Source: an uncultured Clostridia bacterium
GTDB taxonomy: Bacteria; Bacillota; Clostridia; Oscillospirales; Oscillospiraceae
Direction: 5' to 3'
Assembly: GCA_947170435.1 (NCBI GenBank)
Contig: CAMVTO010000006.1
Coordinates: 1-64,000, forward strand
Length of the DNA stretch: 64,000 nt
Both the position numbers and the translations under genes were made by a program. Position 1 is the first letter of the stretch. Every line of letters begins with the position of its first letter. Positions 34,112-43,718 of this stretch are shown in pieces. The notes beneath the pieces are model-generated. The model was not told the DNA's origin. It did not search any database and saw only the letters and a list, made by a program, of their open reading frames with translations.

Positions 34112-35413
34112 TTACTGTAGGATCTTTTTCATTGCCGCAACGGTCTCGTCATAGCTGAACGCGTCGTGGATCGACTGCTTGAGGAAGTTGTTGATATCGT
34201 CTATCTTTTGCAGCGCATAGTCCAGCCGCGGGTTGCTGCCGGGCTTGTAGGCGCCGATGTTGACGAGGTCGGCGTTGCGCTGATAGACGCTGAGGATGTC
34301 GCGCAGGCGGCTCGCCAGCTGCTGATGCTCCTTATCCACCAGCTCCACCATCAGACGTGAAATGCTCGCGCCGATGTCGATGGCGGGATAGTGGTTCGCG
34401 GCGGCAAGGCTTCGGGAAAGCACAATGTGCCCGTCCAGAATACCGCGCACGGTGTCCGCGATGGGGTCGTTCATATCGTCGCCCTCCACCAGCACCGTAT
34501 AGATGGCGGTGATGGAGCCCTTCTGAAAGTTTCCGCTGCGCTCCAGGAGCTTCGGCAGCTCCGCATAGATGGACGGTGTGTAGCCGCGCGCCACCGGCGG
34601 TTCGCCAATCGCAAGCCCGATCTCGCGCTGCGCCATGGAAAAACGCGTCAGCGAATCCATCATCAGCAGCACATCGCAGCCCTGATCGCGGAAGTACTCC
34701 GCGATGCCGGTGGCGACAGAGGGGCATTTCATACGCAGCATCGCGGGCTGGTCAGAGGTCGCTACCACGAGGATGGAGCGAGCCATACCCTCCGGCCCCA
34801 AGTCCTTCTGCACGAACTCCAGCACCTCGCGGCCGCGCTCGCCCACCAGAGCGATGACGTTGATATCCGCCTTGACCTCACGGGCAATCATACCGAGCAG
34901 CGTGCTCTTTCCGACGCCGGAGCCGGCGAAGATGCCCATACGCTGGCCCTTGCCGATGGTTAGAAGGCCGTCAATGGCCTTGACGCCGAATTCCATCTTT
35001 TCGCGGATGGGCGGGCGGGTCAGCGGGTTGATATAACGGCCACCCACGCTGTAGCGCTCGCCTTCTTCCAGCGGCTCCCCATCGTCAATGGCCTGGCCAA
35101 GAGCGTTGATGATGCGTCCCTTTAAATGCATCCCGACCTTCAGCTCCAGCTGGCGGCCGGTGTTGCGAACAAAGTTGCCCGCCGAGATACCGTTCATATC
35201 CGAGTACGGCATCAGCAGGATGCGGTCGTTCTTGAAGCCGACGACCTCGGCTGAAACCTGGCGTCCCGTTTCGTCGCTGTAAATGCGGCAGATATCGCCG
35301 ACGGCGGCTTTCACGCCGCTGGCTTCGATGGACATGCCCACGATGTTCTCAATCTTCCCCGTGTGGCTGATGGTTTCAGCCTGCTGGATCTGTTTGATCG
35401 CGTTTCGGAACAT
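34112..35413 (-). CDS. fliI: Flagellar export ATPase FliI
   Basis: Cytosolic F1-beta-like ATPase of 433 residues for flagellar export. Walker A reads GSGVGKSTLLG and Walker B LLMMDSLTRFSMA, with the FliI-type GEPPVARGYTPSIYAELPKL nearby. I chose the ATG giving MFRNAIKQ, 7 bases after AGGAGA. A longer in-frame start would lie inside fliH. It follows fliH and precedes fliJ. Confidence 0.96.
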   Translation of the reverse strand: MFRNAIKQIQQAETISHTGKIENIVGMSIEASGVKAAVGDICRIYSDETGRQVSAEVVGFKNDRILLMPYSDMNGISAGNFVRNTGRQLELKVGMHLKGRIINALGQAIDDGEPLEEGERYSVGGRYINPLTRPPIREKMEFGVKAIDGLLTIGKGQRMGIFAGSGVGKSTLLGMIAREVKADINVIALVGERGREVLEFVQKDLGPEGMARSILVVATSDQPAMLRMKCPSVATGIAEYFRDQGCDVLLMMDSLTRFSMAQREIGLAIGEPPVARGYTPSIYAELPKLLERSGNFQKGSITAIYTVLVEGDDMNDPIADTVRGILDGHIVLSRSLAAANHYPAIDIGASISRLMVELVDKEHQQLASRLRDILSVYQRNADLVNIGAYKPGSNPRLDYALQKIDDINNFLKQSIHDAFSYDETVAAMKKILQ

Positions 35414-35426
35414 GCTCTTGCTTCTC

Positions 35427-36266
35427 CTAATCTCTTTCCAACGCGACGCCGTCCAGCACGTCCTTAACGTTTTCCAACTGTTTGGAAACACTGGCATCGA
35501 GGATCACGTCCGGCATCTCGACGATGCAGGTGCCGCTCTCCTCATCCGGCATCGGAATAACGCGCACGCGGTCGGCGATATGGCTGAGCGCCGCGGTCAG
35601 CTCCGGGACAGTATAGGCTTTGCCGCCCACATCGCAGTCCGCAACATAGATATGCGCCCATTCGCAATGCTTATGGGTATCTGTGGCGGCATCCACCATG
35701 CGAAGAATGATATCACTGGAGTTTTTGAGGCTGACGTGGATCACCTTTTCGGCAATGGCCACCGCCACATCCTTAAGTTCCTCCCGCGCGTCGTCCAGCA
35801 TTCGGTCGCGGGCGTAGGCGGCGTTCTCCAAAAATCGTTCCACCGCCTTGACCTGCTCCTGCGCCAGTTTTTCGCGCTCCTCGCGGCCTGCCTGAGCTGC
35901 CTCCGCCATACCTTCGGCATAGCCCCGGCTGTAGCCTTCTTCCCGGGCGGCACGCCGCGCTTCCTCCAGTTCCGCCTCCACCTCGGCGCGGGCAGCCGCC
36001 TTGTACTGCTCCATCTCGGCACGGGCATCCTCCAGGATCGCATTGGCCTGGATCCGGGCAAAGAAAATCGGGTCGGTCTCCGGTGTCGGTTCTTCAGGCT
36101 TTTTCTCCTGCTCCTCATCGGCCTCCGGCTCCTCTGTCGGCTCCGGTTCCGGCTGCGGCGGTGACGGCTGTGGTTTGTCCGGGGTCACCTGAAAGCTGGC
36201 CGCCGGCTGGAAGACATAGTCGCTTGCCTCGCCGCCGCTTAAAAAGCGTTTGAATACGTTAGGCAA
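35427..36266 (-). CDS. fliH: Flagellar export regulator FliH
   Basis: Protein of 279 residues that holds FliI and connects it to the C-ring. A Pro/Glu-rich N-terminal part (about 30-60) is followed by a long Ala/Glu-rich helix (about 70-150) and a C-terminal V-ATPase-E-like domain. The start is TTG, 8 bases after AAAGGA, and overlaps the fliG end by 8 bases. Confidence 0.9.
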   Translation of the reverse strand: MPNVFKRFLSGGEASDYVFQPAASFQVTPDKPQPSPPQPEPEPTEEPEADEEQEKKPEEPTPETDPIFFARIQANAILEDARAEMEQYKAAARAEVEAELEEARRAAREEGYSRGYAEGMAEAAQAGREEREKLAQEQVKAVERFLENAAYARDRMLDDAREELKDVAVAIAEKVIHVSLKNSSDIILRMVDAATDTHKHCEWAHIYVADCDVGGKAYTVPELTAALSHIADRVRVIPMPDEESGTCIVEMPDVILDASVSKQLENVKDVLDGVALERD

Positions 36267-37368
36267 TGATATCGTCCTTTCCGCCCTTCATGATGACGAT
36301 CTCGCCCTGCTCCTCGAGGCCGCGGATCACGGCGACGATACGGCTCTGCGCCTCCTCGACGTCCTTCATACGGACGTTGCTGGTGATCTCCAGGTCGTCG
36401 CGGATACTCTCCGCCATACGGCTGGACATGTTGCCGAACAGCTTGTTGGCAACCTCCTGGTTCGCCGCCTTGAGCGCGAGCACCAGATCCTTCGGGTCGC
36501 AATCGCGCACGAAGCGCTGTACGCTGCGGTCGTCCATGGTGACGATGTCCTCGAACACGAACATGCGCTTGCGGATCTCTTCGGCAAGCTCCTCGTTGCG
36601 GGAGCTCAAGCCGTCGAAGATCGACTTCTCGCTGGAGCGGTCGATGTTGTTCATAACGCTGGCCACGAAGTCGATGCCGCCGACCTTGACGTTGTTGTTG
36701 GTCACGAAGATGTTATCAAATCTCTTCTGCATCTCGGTTTCAATGATTTTGATGGCGGTCGGAGAGGCACTGTCCATCTGGGCCATACTCTCGACGACCT
36801 TGATCTGTCGGCGGCCCTCCAACTGTTCGATGACCGCCGCCGCCTTATCCGGCGCAACATAGGACAGCACCAGCGCGATGGTCTGGGGCCGCTCGTATTG
36901 CAGCGCCGTGTAGAGGTCTTTTTCCCTCGCCTTGTTGAGGAACGCGAACTCCCTTGTCTTGAGGGACTTGGTGACCTTGGCCAGCAGCTCGTTTGCCGTG
37001 CCGCTGCCGAAAGCCTTTTCCAGAACCGATCTTGCATACTCAAGGCCGCCTTCGGTGACCGCCTTGTTCATCATGCACATCTGGTAGTACTCGTTGAGCA
37101 CTTCCTGTGTGGTCTCGGCGTCAATGAGTCCCAGCTTCGCGACCTCGATGGTCACCTGCTCGATCTCATCCGGATCCATGTGCTGATAAAGGAGCGACGC
37201 CTTGTCCGTGCCCAATGCCACGATCACTGCCGCCGCCTTTTGCGCGGGCTCCAGCTCGCGTCGGGGAGGCCGATCCTGTGCGCCGGTCGCCGTATCCTTC
37301 GCCTCTTCAAGCTCGGGCTCCGGCGTGGCATTTTTCTTGCCTCTGCCCAGCTTTTCTCTTTTTGCCAT
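36259..37368 (-). CDS. fliG: Flagellar motor switch protein FliG
   Basis: Rotor protein of 369 residues. It has the three FliG domains: N-terminal FliF-binding, middle domain with the RPQTIALVLSYV region, and C-terminal domain with the MFVFEDIVTMDDRSVQRFVR charged surface that meets MotA. An extra charged N-terminal stretch of about 40 residues (KKNATPEPELEEAKDT) precedes the core. Confidence 0.95.
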   Translation of the reverse strand: MAKREKLGRGKKNATPEPELEEAKDTATGAQDRPPRRELEPAQKAAAVIVALGTDKASLLYQHMDPDEIEQVTIEVAKLGLIDAETTQEVLNEYYQMCMMNKAVTEGGLEYARSVLEKAFGSGTANELLAKVTKSLKTREFAFLNKAREKDLYTALQYERPQTIALVLSYVAPDKAAAVIEQLEGRRQIKVVESMAQMDSASPTAIKIIETEMQKRFDNIFVTNNNVKVGGIDFVASVMNNIDRSSEKSIFDGLSSRNEELAEEIRKRMFVFEDIVTMDDRSVQRFVRDCDPKDLVLALKAANQEVANKLFGNMSSRMAESIRDDLEITSNVRMKDVEEAQSRIVAVIRGLEEQGEIVIMKGGKDDIIA

Positions 37369-37415
37369 ACGTTCCGCCTCCCCTCACTGCGGGATTTGTT
37401 CAGCGGTCTATGCCG

Positions 37416-39062
37416 CTACTGCATTTCCTCGCCGCCGCGCAGCCAGTTCTTGATCATCTGTGCCGCAATCGTCGGGTTCTCTTCGACAAACTGTCGGACG
37501 TCCTGACGCATCTGCATGCTCTCTTCCGTATGGACATCCATGATATCGGCGCCGGCCGCCTCCTGCGCGGCCGCCAGGGCGGCAGCCTCCGCCGCCGCAG
37601 CCTCTTCCGCCGCGCGCTGCTCCTGCGCCAGCAGGATCGCAATGCGTTTCTTCTTCTTGCTGCGCAGCAGCATGATGATGAGCATCAGCGCCAGGAACAG
37701 CGCCACGCCCGCGATCGCCGCGTAGACCGCCCACGCCGGCAGGCCGAAGATCATGGTCGGCTCGCCGATGACCGTCGTAATGCCGCCGCTTTGATAGAAC
37801 GGGATGGAAACGATGGCGATCTTTTCACCCTCCTGCTCCGCCGTGATGCCCGCCGCCGTGGCGGCGAGATGCACAAAGCTCGCAGGGTTTTGCAGATTAT
37901 ACTTCGCGCTGTTGATGGCGATGGCCACCGTCAGGTCGGTGATGGTTCCAGGGGGCTGCTCCCGCTGGATGTTGTCCTGAGATACATTGTAGTCGATCTC
38001 GCCGGAGCGGTACCACTCCCGTTCGTTTCCGTTCAACTGATCCGGGTTGGTGACGTACTCGTTGATTTCGGTGTTGGTGGTAGTGCCCACCGCGCCGCCC
38101 GCCGTAGCGTCCTCGTTGAACACGGAGCTGTTGTCCCAGATCTGGCGGCCGATGATGCCCTTGCCTTCGCTCGAGCCGTCCGCCGCCCAGCTGGGCTCGT
38201 GGTAGACTGTGGATTCGCTGTAGGTGCGGCTCACGTCCACCGTGCTGTGTACGCTGACCTCGACGTTCTCAGCGCCGAGCACCGTGGCGAACACGTTCAT
38301 GATGCTGTTGCGCACCTGTTCGTTCACCTGCGCTTCCAGCGCCAGCTTGTACTTCATCGTGTCATCCAGCACGTCCGAGATGCCGCCGGTACCGCTGGTA
38401 TAGCGGTTGCCTGCGCCGTCCTCAACGGTAACGTTGTTGACGGTGAGGCCCTTTTCCGCGCTGGCGACCCAGCGCTGAATCGCGGCAACTTGATCCTTGG
38501 TCAGGGACTTACCCTGCTTCATCTGAACGAACACGCCCGCCGTTGCTTCGGTCACGCTTTCGTCGAGAATGTACCGGTGATCCTCTCCCGGGGTGATGGT
38601 GACCTTGGCGTCCTCCACGCCGTCAAAGCAGCGGATCGTGGAGGCGAGAAAATCCTGCAAATCGTAAAGCGCCAACTGCTCGCGGTCTGCCGACGAGGAC
38701 AGGGCGCTGACGTTGTTGAGATATGTATCGTGGCTGTAGCCCGTGGTCGGGTAGCCCTGCTGGATCACCACCGCGCGCAGACGATCCGCCTGAGACTCGC
38801 GCACCAGCACGGTGTCGTTATTCTGAATCTTCAGATCTGTGACGCCCGCCGTGTTGAGGTAGCTCACCACTGAAGTCAAATCCTCGGAACTCAGGCCGCC
38901 AAAGAGCACAACGTAGGGACGTCTTGCCTGAACGACCGCCAGCACAACGATAAGTACGACGATGGCCGCAACACCTGCGATCAAGCCGATCTTGAGGCTT
39001 TTTTTCATGTTTTTGAAGAAATCGCGGACCCGTCCCCAGATCTGCTTCACCCGCACAGGCAA
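37416..39062 (-). CDS. fliF: Flagellar MS-ring protein FliF
   Basis: MS-ring protein of 548 residues with two membrane helices (about 25-45 and 440-462) enclosing the periplasmic ring-building motifs, and a cytosolic C-terminus that binds FliG. Ala-rich residues (about 480-515) form a cytosolic helix before the FliG-binding tail. The start is TTG, 7 bases after AGGGGGTG. It lies between fliE and fliG. Confidence 0.95.
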   Translation of the reverse strand: MPVRVKQIWGRVRDFFKNMKKSLKIGLIAGVAAIVVLIVVLAVVQARRPYVVLFGGLSSEDLTSVVSYLNTAGVTDLKIQNNDTVLVRESQADRLRAVVIQQGYPTTGYSHDTYLNNVSALSSSADREQLALYDLQDFLASTIRCFDGVEDAKVTITPGEDHRYILDESVTEATAGVFVQMKQGKSLTKDQVAAIQRWVASAEKGLTVNNVTVEDGAGNRYTSGTGGISDVLDDTMKYKLALEAQVNEQVRNSIMNVFATVLGAENVEVSVHSTVDVSRTYSESTVYHEPSWAADGSSEGKGIIGRQIWDNSSVFNEDATAGGAVGTTTNTEINEYVTNPDQLNGNEREWYRSGEIDYNVSQDNIQREQPPGTITDLTVAIAINSAKYNLQNPASFVHLAATAAGITAEQEGEKIAIVSIPFYQSGGITTVIGEPTMIFGLPAWAVYAAIAGVALFLALMLIIMLLRSKKKKRIAILLAQEQRAAEEAAAAEAAALAAAQEAAGADIMDVHTEESMQMRQDVRQFVEENPTIAAQMIKNWLRGGEEMQ

Positions 39063-39099
39063 CTGCGGTCACCCCCTCTCGTTGAGATTTAAGCCCTTG

Positions 39100-39405
39100 T
39101 TACAGGCTCATGCGCATCAGTTCGTTATACGCGTCCATCGACTTGTTGCGCAGCTGCACCAGCAGGTCGACGGAAAGCTGGGCCTTGGTGGACGCGATGG
39201 TCAAAAGCGCCGGATTGTCCAGCTGCCCGGTGGCCATCAGATACTCCATCTGCGTCTTCTCGGCATCCGTCTCCTTGACGGCGTCGATGGCGGACTGGAA
39301 AATGTCCGTGAACGCGCCGCCGCTCTTGCCGGACGGCTCCGTAGTTTGTTCCGGCCGGACGCCCTGCAGGGGCATTTGTTCCCACAACGGTTGGATCGTG
39401 TTCAT
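39100..39405 (-). CDS. fliE: Flagellar rod-MS ring junction protein FliE
   Basis: Small exported protein of 101 residues. The C-terminal two thirds show the FliE pattern (FTDIFQSAIDAVKETDAEK, then LLVQLRNKSMDAYNELMRM). It connects the MS ring to the rod and sits between flgC and fliF in the normal order. Confidence 0.94.
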   Translation of the reverse strand: MNTIQPLWEQMPLQGVRPEQTTEPSGKSGGAFTDIFQSAIDAVKETDAEKTQMEYLMATGQLDNPALLTIASTKAQLSVDLLVQLRNKSMDAYNELMRMSL

Positions 39406-39434
39406 GTAGAACCTCCCATATTCTCACCGGCGGC

Positions 39435-39902
39435 TTACACGCCGATGTCCAAGCCTCTTTGCACGACCTGCTTGAGCGCGTTGAACGCGGTGACGTTGGC
39501 GTTGAACGCCTGGCTGGCAGCCATTGCGTCGGTCACTTCCTTCACCAGCGTAACGTTTGGCAGTTCGACGTACCCCTCTTCGTTGGCGTCGGGATGAGTC
39601 GGGTCGTAGACGAAGGGCATCTCCGTCTGATCCTCGGCGATTTCCACGATCTTAACGCCGCCTGCTTGCTCAAAGCCGCGGTTGGAGATCGCATGTCCCT
39701 TGCGCGCCGCACGGCTCATGGCCTCCCGGAAGCCGTTCTTGCCGCTCTCTGATTCCATAATGGTGATCTTGCGCCGGTAGGCGCCGCCGCTTTCCGTGCG
39801 GGTGGTGTTCATGTTGGTGATGTTCTCCGAGATGACGTCCAAACGCGCCTGCTGCGCCGTCATGCCGGAGCCGACGATGTTCATGCTGCTGAAGAAAGCC
39901 AT
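39435..39902 (-). CDS. flgC: Flagellar rod protein FlgC
   Basis: Rod protein of 155 residues with N-terminal MTAQQARLDVISENITNMNT and a C-terminal VTDAMAASQAFNANVTAFNA helix. It is second in the early flagellar operon, 26 bases after flgB. Confidence 0.95.
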   Translation of the reverse strand: MAFFSSMNIVGSGMTAQQARLDVISENITNMNTTRTESGGAYRRKITIMESESGKNGFREAMSRAARKGHAISNRGFEQAGGVKIVEIAEDQTEMPFVYDPTHPDANEEGYVELPNVTLVKEVTDAMAASQAFNANVTAFNALKQVVQRGLDIGV

Positions 39903-39928
39903 GTCCGTTTCTCCTTATTCGCTGACCG

Positions 39929-40345
39929 TCAGCCGTTGATTGCGCGACCGAGGATCGAAAAATCGTTGTTGATTTCCTGAAGCGTGTACTGCATCTGATA
40001 GGCTGTGCGCACGGCTTCCAGACTCTGCTCAAGGACGTTGACACCGTTGTCGTCCATACGGGTGGTCTCAGAATCCTCGTCTACCTCCCAGTCGGCGCTC
40101 TCGATTGCGCGGCGCATCTTGGCACGGGAGTGTCCGTCCCTCTCTGCGGCGCGGAGCTTATCCTCGAACTTCTTCTCGAAAAAAACGGTCTTGACCTTGT
40201 ACCCCGGCGTTTCTGCGTTGGCAATGTTGTCCAGGTGCGCGGCCTGCTTCGCCCATAGGTAATCCACCGATTTTTCCAGCATTCTCATGCTGTTGCTGGT
40301 GATCCCGCCCATGGTTGTGGTACCGATTCCGGTCAATTTATCCAT
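39929..40345 (-). CDS. flgB: Flagellar rod protein FlgB
   Basis: Rod protein of 138 residues. The N-terminal motif KQAAHLDNIANAETPGYK and C-terminal helix are typical. I chose the ATG giving MDKLTGIGT, preceded by AAAGGGG, not a far-upstream in-frame start that would cross the promoter region. It is the first gene of the long early operon. Confidence 0.94.
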   Translation of the reverse strand: MDKLTGIGTTTMGGITSNSMRMLEKSVDYLWAKQAAHLDNIANAETPGYKVKTVFFEKKFEDKLRAAERDGHSRAKMRRAIESADWEVDEDSETTRMDDNGVNVLEQSLEAVRTAYQMQYTLQEINNDFSILGRAING

Positions 40346-40409
40346 GCTCACACCCCTTTCGCAGAGGGCATTTTGCCCTTTTACCCCTATTACCCGACTA
40401 TTCTTTATA

Positions 40410-40438
40410 TTTATAACACAACTCAAGCGAATAATCAA
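40410..40438 (-). promoter_or_regulatory. Sigma-A promoter of the long flagellar operon
   Basis: Minus-strand TTGATT (40433-40438), 17-base spacer, TATAAA (40410-40415). The 293-base gap between flgB and the chemoreceptor gene is AT-rich and holds only this promoter and the terminator at 40566-40606. About 30 genes from flgB to the EAL-HDOD gene could be read from it, although internal promoters cannot be excluded. Confidence 0.75.
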
Positions 40439-40565
40439 TGAAAATTTCGACAGAAAACCGTTATTTTTCTCCATTTCCAGAAACTACTGAACCATTTTTG
40501 GCATTATTTTACATCAAATCATGCTTTTCGACGCAATCCCACACCTTTTGTCGCCGTTTTGCGGC

Positions 40566-40606
40566 AAAAAAATTTGAGGCGCGGCACATATAGTGCCGCG
40601 CCTCAA
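40566..40606 (-). terminator. Terminator after the chemoreceptor gene
   Basis: A perfect 14-bp stem TTGAGGCGCGGCAC / GTGCCGCGCCTCAA with a 5-base loop, followed on the minus strand by a run of seven T residues. It insulates the flagellar operon promoter from upstream transcription. Confidence 0.93.
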
Positions 40607-40638
40607 TTTAATCTAGCCTATATTGGGGTTTGGGGGAA

Positions 40639-42411
40639 TCAATACTTGTCGTTGCCGGCGTAACCGGATCCAGAGAAGGAGTCGTTGGAAGCCGCAGGAG
40701 CGGGGTACGCCGCGGGGCCGGCGGACATACCGCCCTGACGCAGGGTAAAGCGGCCGATCAACTCCTTGAGCAGGTTCGCCTGACCGGAGAGCTCCTCCGA
40801 CGCAGCCGCGGACTCCTCCGCGGTGGCGGAGTTGGTCTGGACAACGCTGGAGATCTGGTCAATACCGGTGCTGACCTGCTGGACATCGCGGTGCTGAGAC
40901 GCAGTGGCCTCGGAAATCAGGTTGACAGCGCCCGTGACCTTCTCGGCACGGATAACGACTTCCTTCAACGCCTCGTCAGTCTCGGCGGACAGGCGAGTGC
41001 CTTCCTTGACGGCCTTGACAGTATCCTCAATGAGCGTAGCCGTGCTGGCGGACGCCTCCTGAGACTTGGTGGCGAGGTTGCGGACTTCATCCGCGACGAC
41101 CGCGAAGCCCTTACCGGCGCTGCCGGCACGAGCGGCCTCGACGGCTGCGTTCAGAGCGAGGATGTTGGTCTGGAACGCGATATCTTCGATGGTCTTGATG
41201 ACCTTGCTGATCTCCTGAGACTTCTCTTCGATGTCGCGCATAGCGCCCATCAGTTCAGCCATATGCGACGAGCAGACCTCGATCTGGTTCGCAGACTGCT
41301 GATTCTCTTCGCGTGCGTTGCGGGCGTGGTCAGCAGTGGCTTCCACCTGGCTGCTGATCTCGCCGATGGTAGCGGCAAGCTCCTCAACGGAGGACGCCTG
41401 CTCGGTGGCTCCCTGCGCCAGCGCCTGCGCGCTGGAGGACACCTGCTCGCCGCCGGAGTTGACCTGGTCGGCAGAGACGTCGATCTGGGAAAGCGTATCG
41501 CTCATCGCGGCACTCAACTGGGTGATAGAGTTCTGCAGACGGGAGTACTGGCCGACATAGACGTCCGGCGCCTGGCTCTGGACGGCAAAGTTGCCGTTGC
41601 CCATGGACGAGAGCTGATAATCCACGTCGTTGATAATCGAACGGAACGTCTGTGTCAAGCCGCGCAGGTTGTCGGCGAGCTCGCCGAGCGCATCCTTCGA
41701 CTCGTATGTAATGCTGGCATCAAGATTGCCCGAGGCAACATCCTGCGACGCTTGCTGCATCTCGGCAACCGGCTTTGTGATGGTGCTGGAGATGTACAGA
41801 GCGAGGAAGATACCAAGCGCCGTGCTCACAACAATGATTGCGATGACGACAATGGTGGCTGTCCTGGTCAAGGCGGCCGCAGACTCCACACGGGCAGCCG
41901 CTCTGGTGTCCGCGCCGCTGGCAACATCAATCAAGATAGCGCGCGCAGACTCAATGGCGGGAATCACTTCTTCATTGTAGAGTTTATAACCCTCATCGGT
42001 CTTTCCCGATTTCGCATATCCTCTGACCTTCTCCAGGTCCTCCGTCAGAGCATTCAGCTTGGACACGGCGGAGTCGATCTGGCTTAAATCGCCAAGATAG
42101 GTGTCCTTCAGCTTCGCAGTGCTCTCCACCGCGGCGGCATGGTAGTTCTGCGCATTGACCAAGCACTCGTCGATCGTAGCCTGATCCTTGTCGACCAGAG
42201 AACGCAGAATGCTGGCGCGCATGGCGAACAGGTTATATCTCGCCGACCAAACATTGGTAACGGTCTGATAGTTGTTGTCATGGAACTGCTGCAGGCTGTT
42301 GCCCACATTGCTGATCATAATCAGGGACGTGACGCCCGTGACAATCAGAAGCGCAACCACAATCGTAAAGGCTGTAATCAATCTGGTGCTGATTTTCATG
42401 TTCTTGAACAT
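40639..42411 (-). CDS. Methyl-accepting chemotaxis protein
   Basis: Transmembrane chemoreceptor of 590 residues. The first membrane helix is near 12-34, followed by a four-helix-bundle sensor domain (about 35-185), a second helix (about 190-212), a HAMP domain and the signalling domain with the conserved tip [19 protein letters not shown]. The ligand is unknown. The Gly/Ser/Pro-rich C-terminal tail lacks an NWETF-type CheR-binding pentapeptide. It has its own promoter and terminator. Confidence 0.95.
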   Translation of the reverse strand: MFKNMKISTRLITAFTIVVALLIVTGVTSLIMISNVGNSLQQFHDNNYQTVTNVWSARYNLFAMRASILRSLVDKDQATIDECLVNAQNYHAAAVESTAKLKDTYLGDLSQIDSAVSKLNALTEDLEKVRGYAKSGKTDEGYKLYNEEVIPAIESARAILIDVASGADTRAAARVESAAALTRTATIVVIAIIVVSTALGIFLALYISSTITKPVAEMQQASQDVASGNLDASITYESKDALGELADNLRGLTQTFRSIINDVDYQLSSMGNGNFAVQSQAPDVYVGQYSRLQNSITQLSAAMSDTLSQIDVSADQVNSGGEQVSSSAQALAQGATEQASSVEELAATIGEISSQVEATADHARNAREENQQSANQIEVCSSHMAELMGAMRDIEEKSQEISKVIKTIEDIAFQTNILALNAAVEAARAGSAGKGFAVVADEVRNLATKSQEASASTATLIEDTVKAVKEGTRLSAETDEALKEVVIRAEKVTGAVNLISEATASQHRDVQQVSTGIDQISSVVQTNSATAEESAAASEELSGQANLLKELIGRFTLRQGGMSAGPAAYPAPAASNDSFSGSGYAGNDKY

Positions 42412-42521
42412 AGTGATGTTTCTCCTTCTCTAAAAATGTTTGCTGGGTTTCCGGTTTCTGCGGAAAATGGTTCGTATCAGGAATACCCCACCTCCCAATA
42501 AGGCTCTTAGTCCTAGAGGCT

Positions 42522-42550
42522 ATTGTATCCCATTATTTCCCGAAGGTCAA
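42522..42550 (-). promoter_or_regulatory. Sigma-A promoter of the chemoreceptor gene
   Basis: Minus-strand TTGACC (42545-42550), 17-base spacer, TACAAT (42522-42527). The leader before the start codon is about 100 bases. I saw no GCCGATAT sigma-28 box here, so this receptor is probably not tied to FliA. Confidence 0.82.
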
Positions 42551-42568
42551 TAGATTTTATTATGGAAA

Positions 42569-42598
42569 CCAACAAAATATGGGATATTTTTTTGTTGG
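42569..42598 (-). terminator. Possible weak terminator after the Trp-Pro repeat gene
   Basis: Inverted repeat CCAACAAAA / TTTTGTTGG with a 12-base loop, 34 bases after the stop codon. The stem is AT-rich and the T tract is part of the stem, so termination may be partial. Confidence 0.5.
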
Positions 42599-42631
42599 CA
42601 GCCCTTGATATCGTGCTTAGGCTCCTGGTTT

Positions 42632-43711
42632 TCACTCTCCGATGCCGATTATGGACGGCGACAGTTCCTCCACGCCATTTGCCCCGTTATCACGGAAGAG
42701 CTTTTTGGTGTCCATACTCAGGAAATAACGGCCTTCCATATCATTGGTACCGGCGCTTTCGCTCACGCTGTAGACCATGATTTCGCGGCACTTGATGCCG
42801 TCCACCGTGATGGTCTTTCCCGTCGAATAATACCGGTATTCCGCCATGCTCTCGCCCGACAGCCCCAGGCTCCCCGGGTTCAGCGCCGCGAAGTGATCCA
42901 TCGCTCCGGCTGTGTCCATCACCGGGGGCGGAGCAGGCTGCGCCGGCGTCAGATCCGCCGCCGTCGCCTCCGCCCCAGGCTCTTCACCGGTCGGCTCCTC
43001 CTCCGGCGGCTGCTCCTCGACGATCTCGGGCTCTTCTTCCTTGGGCTCCTTTGGGGCCCAGGGCTTGAGTATCAGCAGCACCGCGGCGGCAGCGGCCACC
43101 ACAACCACCGGAATGATGATCAGCAGCAGCTTCGGTTTTTTCTTCTTACCGCCTTCGCCGTTCTCTTCGGCGTCCCCGCCCTTTTTCTTCTTTTTCTTTT
43201 TGGGCTTCTTTTTCTTCTTGCCCTTTTTGCCGTCTTCCGCTTCCGCTGCCGGCGGCGGTTCCGGTGTGCCACCCTCTGACGGCCAGGCTGCGCCGGCATC
43301 GCCGCCTGCCGGCCACGCGTCCTCGCCGGAAGCTTCGCCCGAGGTTGTTTCCTCCGGCCACGCCGCCGCTTCGCCTGCATCGGCGGCAGCATCGGCATCG
43401 GGCCATGCGGTCGGCTCATCGGAGGCCGCTTCGGCTCCTGCATCCGGCCACGCGGTCGCAGCGGTTTCCTCGGACGACGCCTCGGTATCCGGCCACGTTT
43501 CTGCCGTACCCGTGTCCGTATCCGGCCACGTTTCCGTCATGCCCGCACCGAACGTCTCATCCGCCTCCGGCCACGCTTCGTCGGCGTCCATCCCGGCGGC
43601 GTTTGCTTCCGGCCACGCGGTCGGATCGGCACGCTCAGCCTTCGGGGGAGCCTCCGGTTTTTCTTTTTTCCTTTTCCGGCCAAGTCCCCGGAAAATGTCC
43701 TTTAATTTCAT
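42632..43711 (-). CDS. Membrane protein with nine Trp-Pro repeats
   Basis: Unrecognised protein of 359 residues. Residues 31-146 are acidic, Ala-rich and contain nine WP motifs (AWPEA, TWPDT, AWPDA and the like; Trp at 33, 47, 62, 73, 88, 103, 118, 133, 143), mostly 15 residues apart. A Lys-rich stretch (162-194) precedes one membrane helix (195-216). A Glu/Pro-rich linker and a small C-terminal domain (about 265-359) follow. By the positive-inside rule the repeats are cytoplasmic and the C-terminus outside. It starts 7 bases after the FtsA-like gene. No known function. Confidence 0.85.
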   Translation of the reverse strand: MKLKDIFRGLGRKRKKEKPEAPPKAERADPTAWPEANAAGMDADEAWPEADETFGAGMTETWPDTDTGTAETWPDTEASSEETAATAWPDAGAEAASDEPTAWPDADAAADAGEAAAWPEETTSGEASGEDAWPAGGDAGAAWPSEGGTPEPPPAAEAEDGKKGKKKKKPKKKKKKKGGDAEENGEGGKKKKPKLLLIIIPVVVVAAAAAVLLILKPWAPKEPKEEEPEIVEEQPPEEEPTGEEPGAEATAADLTPAQPAPPPVMDTAGAMDHFAALNPGSLGLSGESMAEYRYYSTGKTITVDGIKCREIMVYSVSESAGTNDMEGRYFLSMDTKKLFRDNGANGVEELSPSIIGIGE

Positions 43712-43718
43712 AATACCC

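Noticed and set aside
34112-35497. The longer fliI frame starting at 35497.
   Set aside because: It would run inside fliH, and the first 28 residues are unlike FliI. The ATG at 35413 has a well-placed ribosome-binding site.
42412-42521. The 100-base leader of the chemoreceptor gene as a possible c-di-GMP riboswitch.
   Set aside because: I could not find the conserved GEMM core or a matching pair of helices. Nothing beyond a short CTCT/AGAG hairpin is visible.
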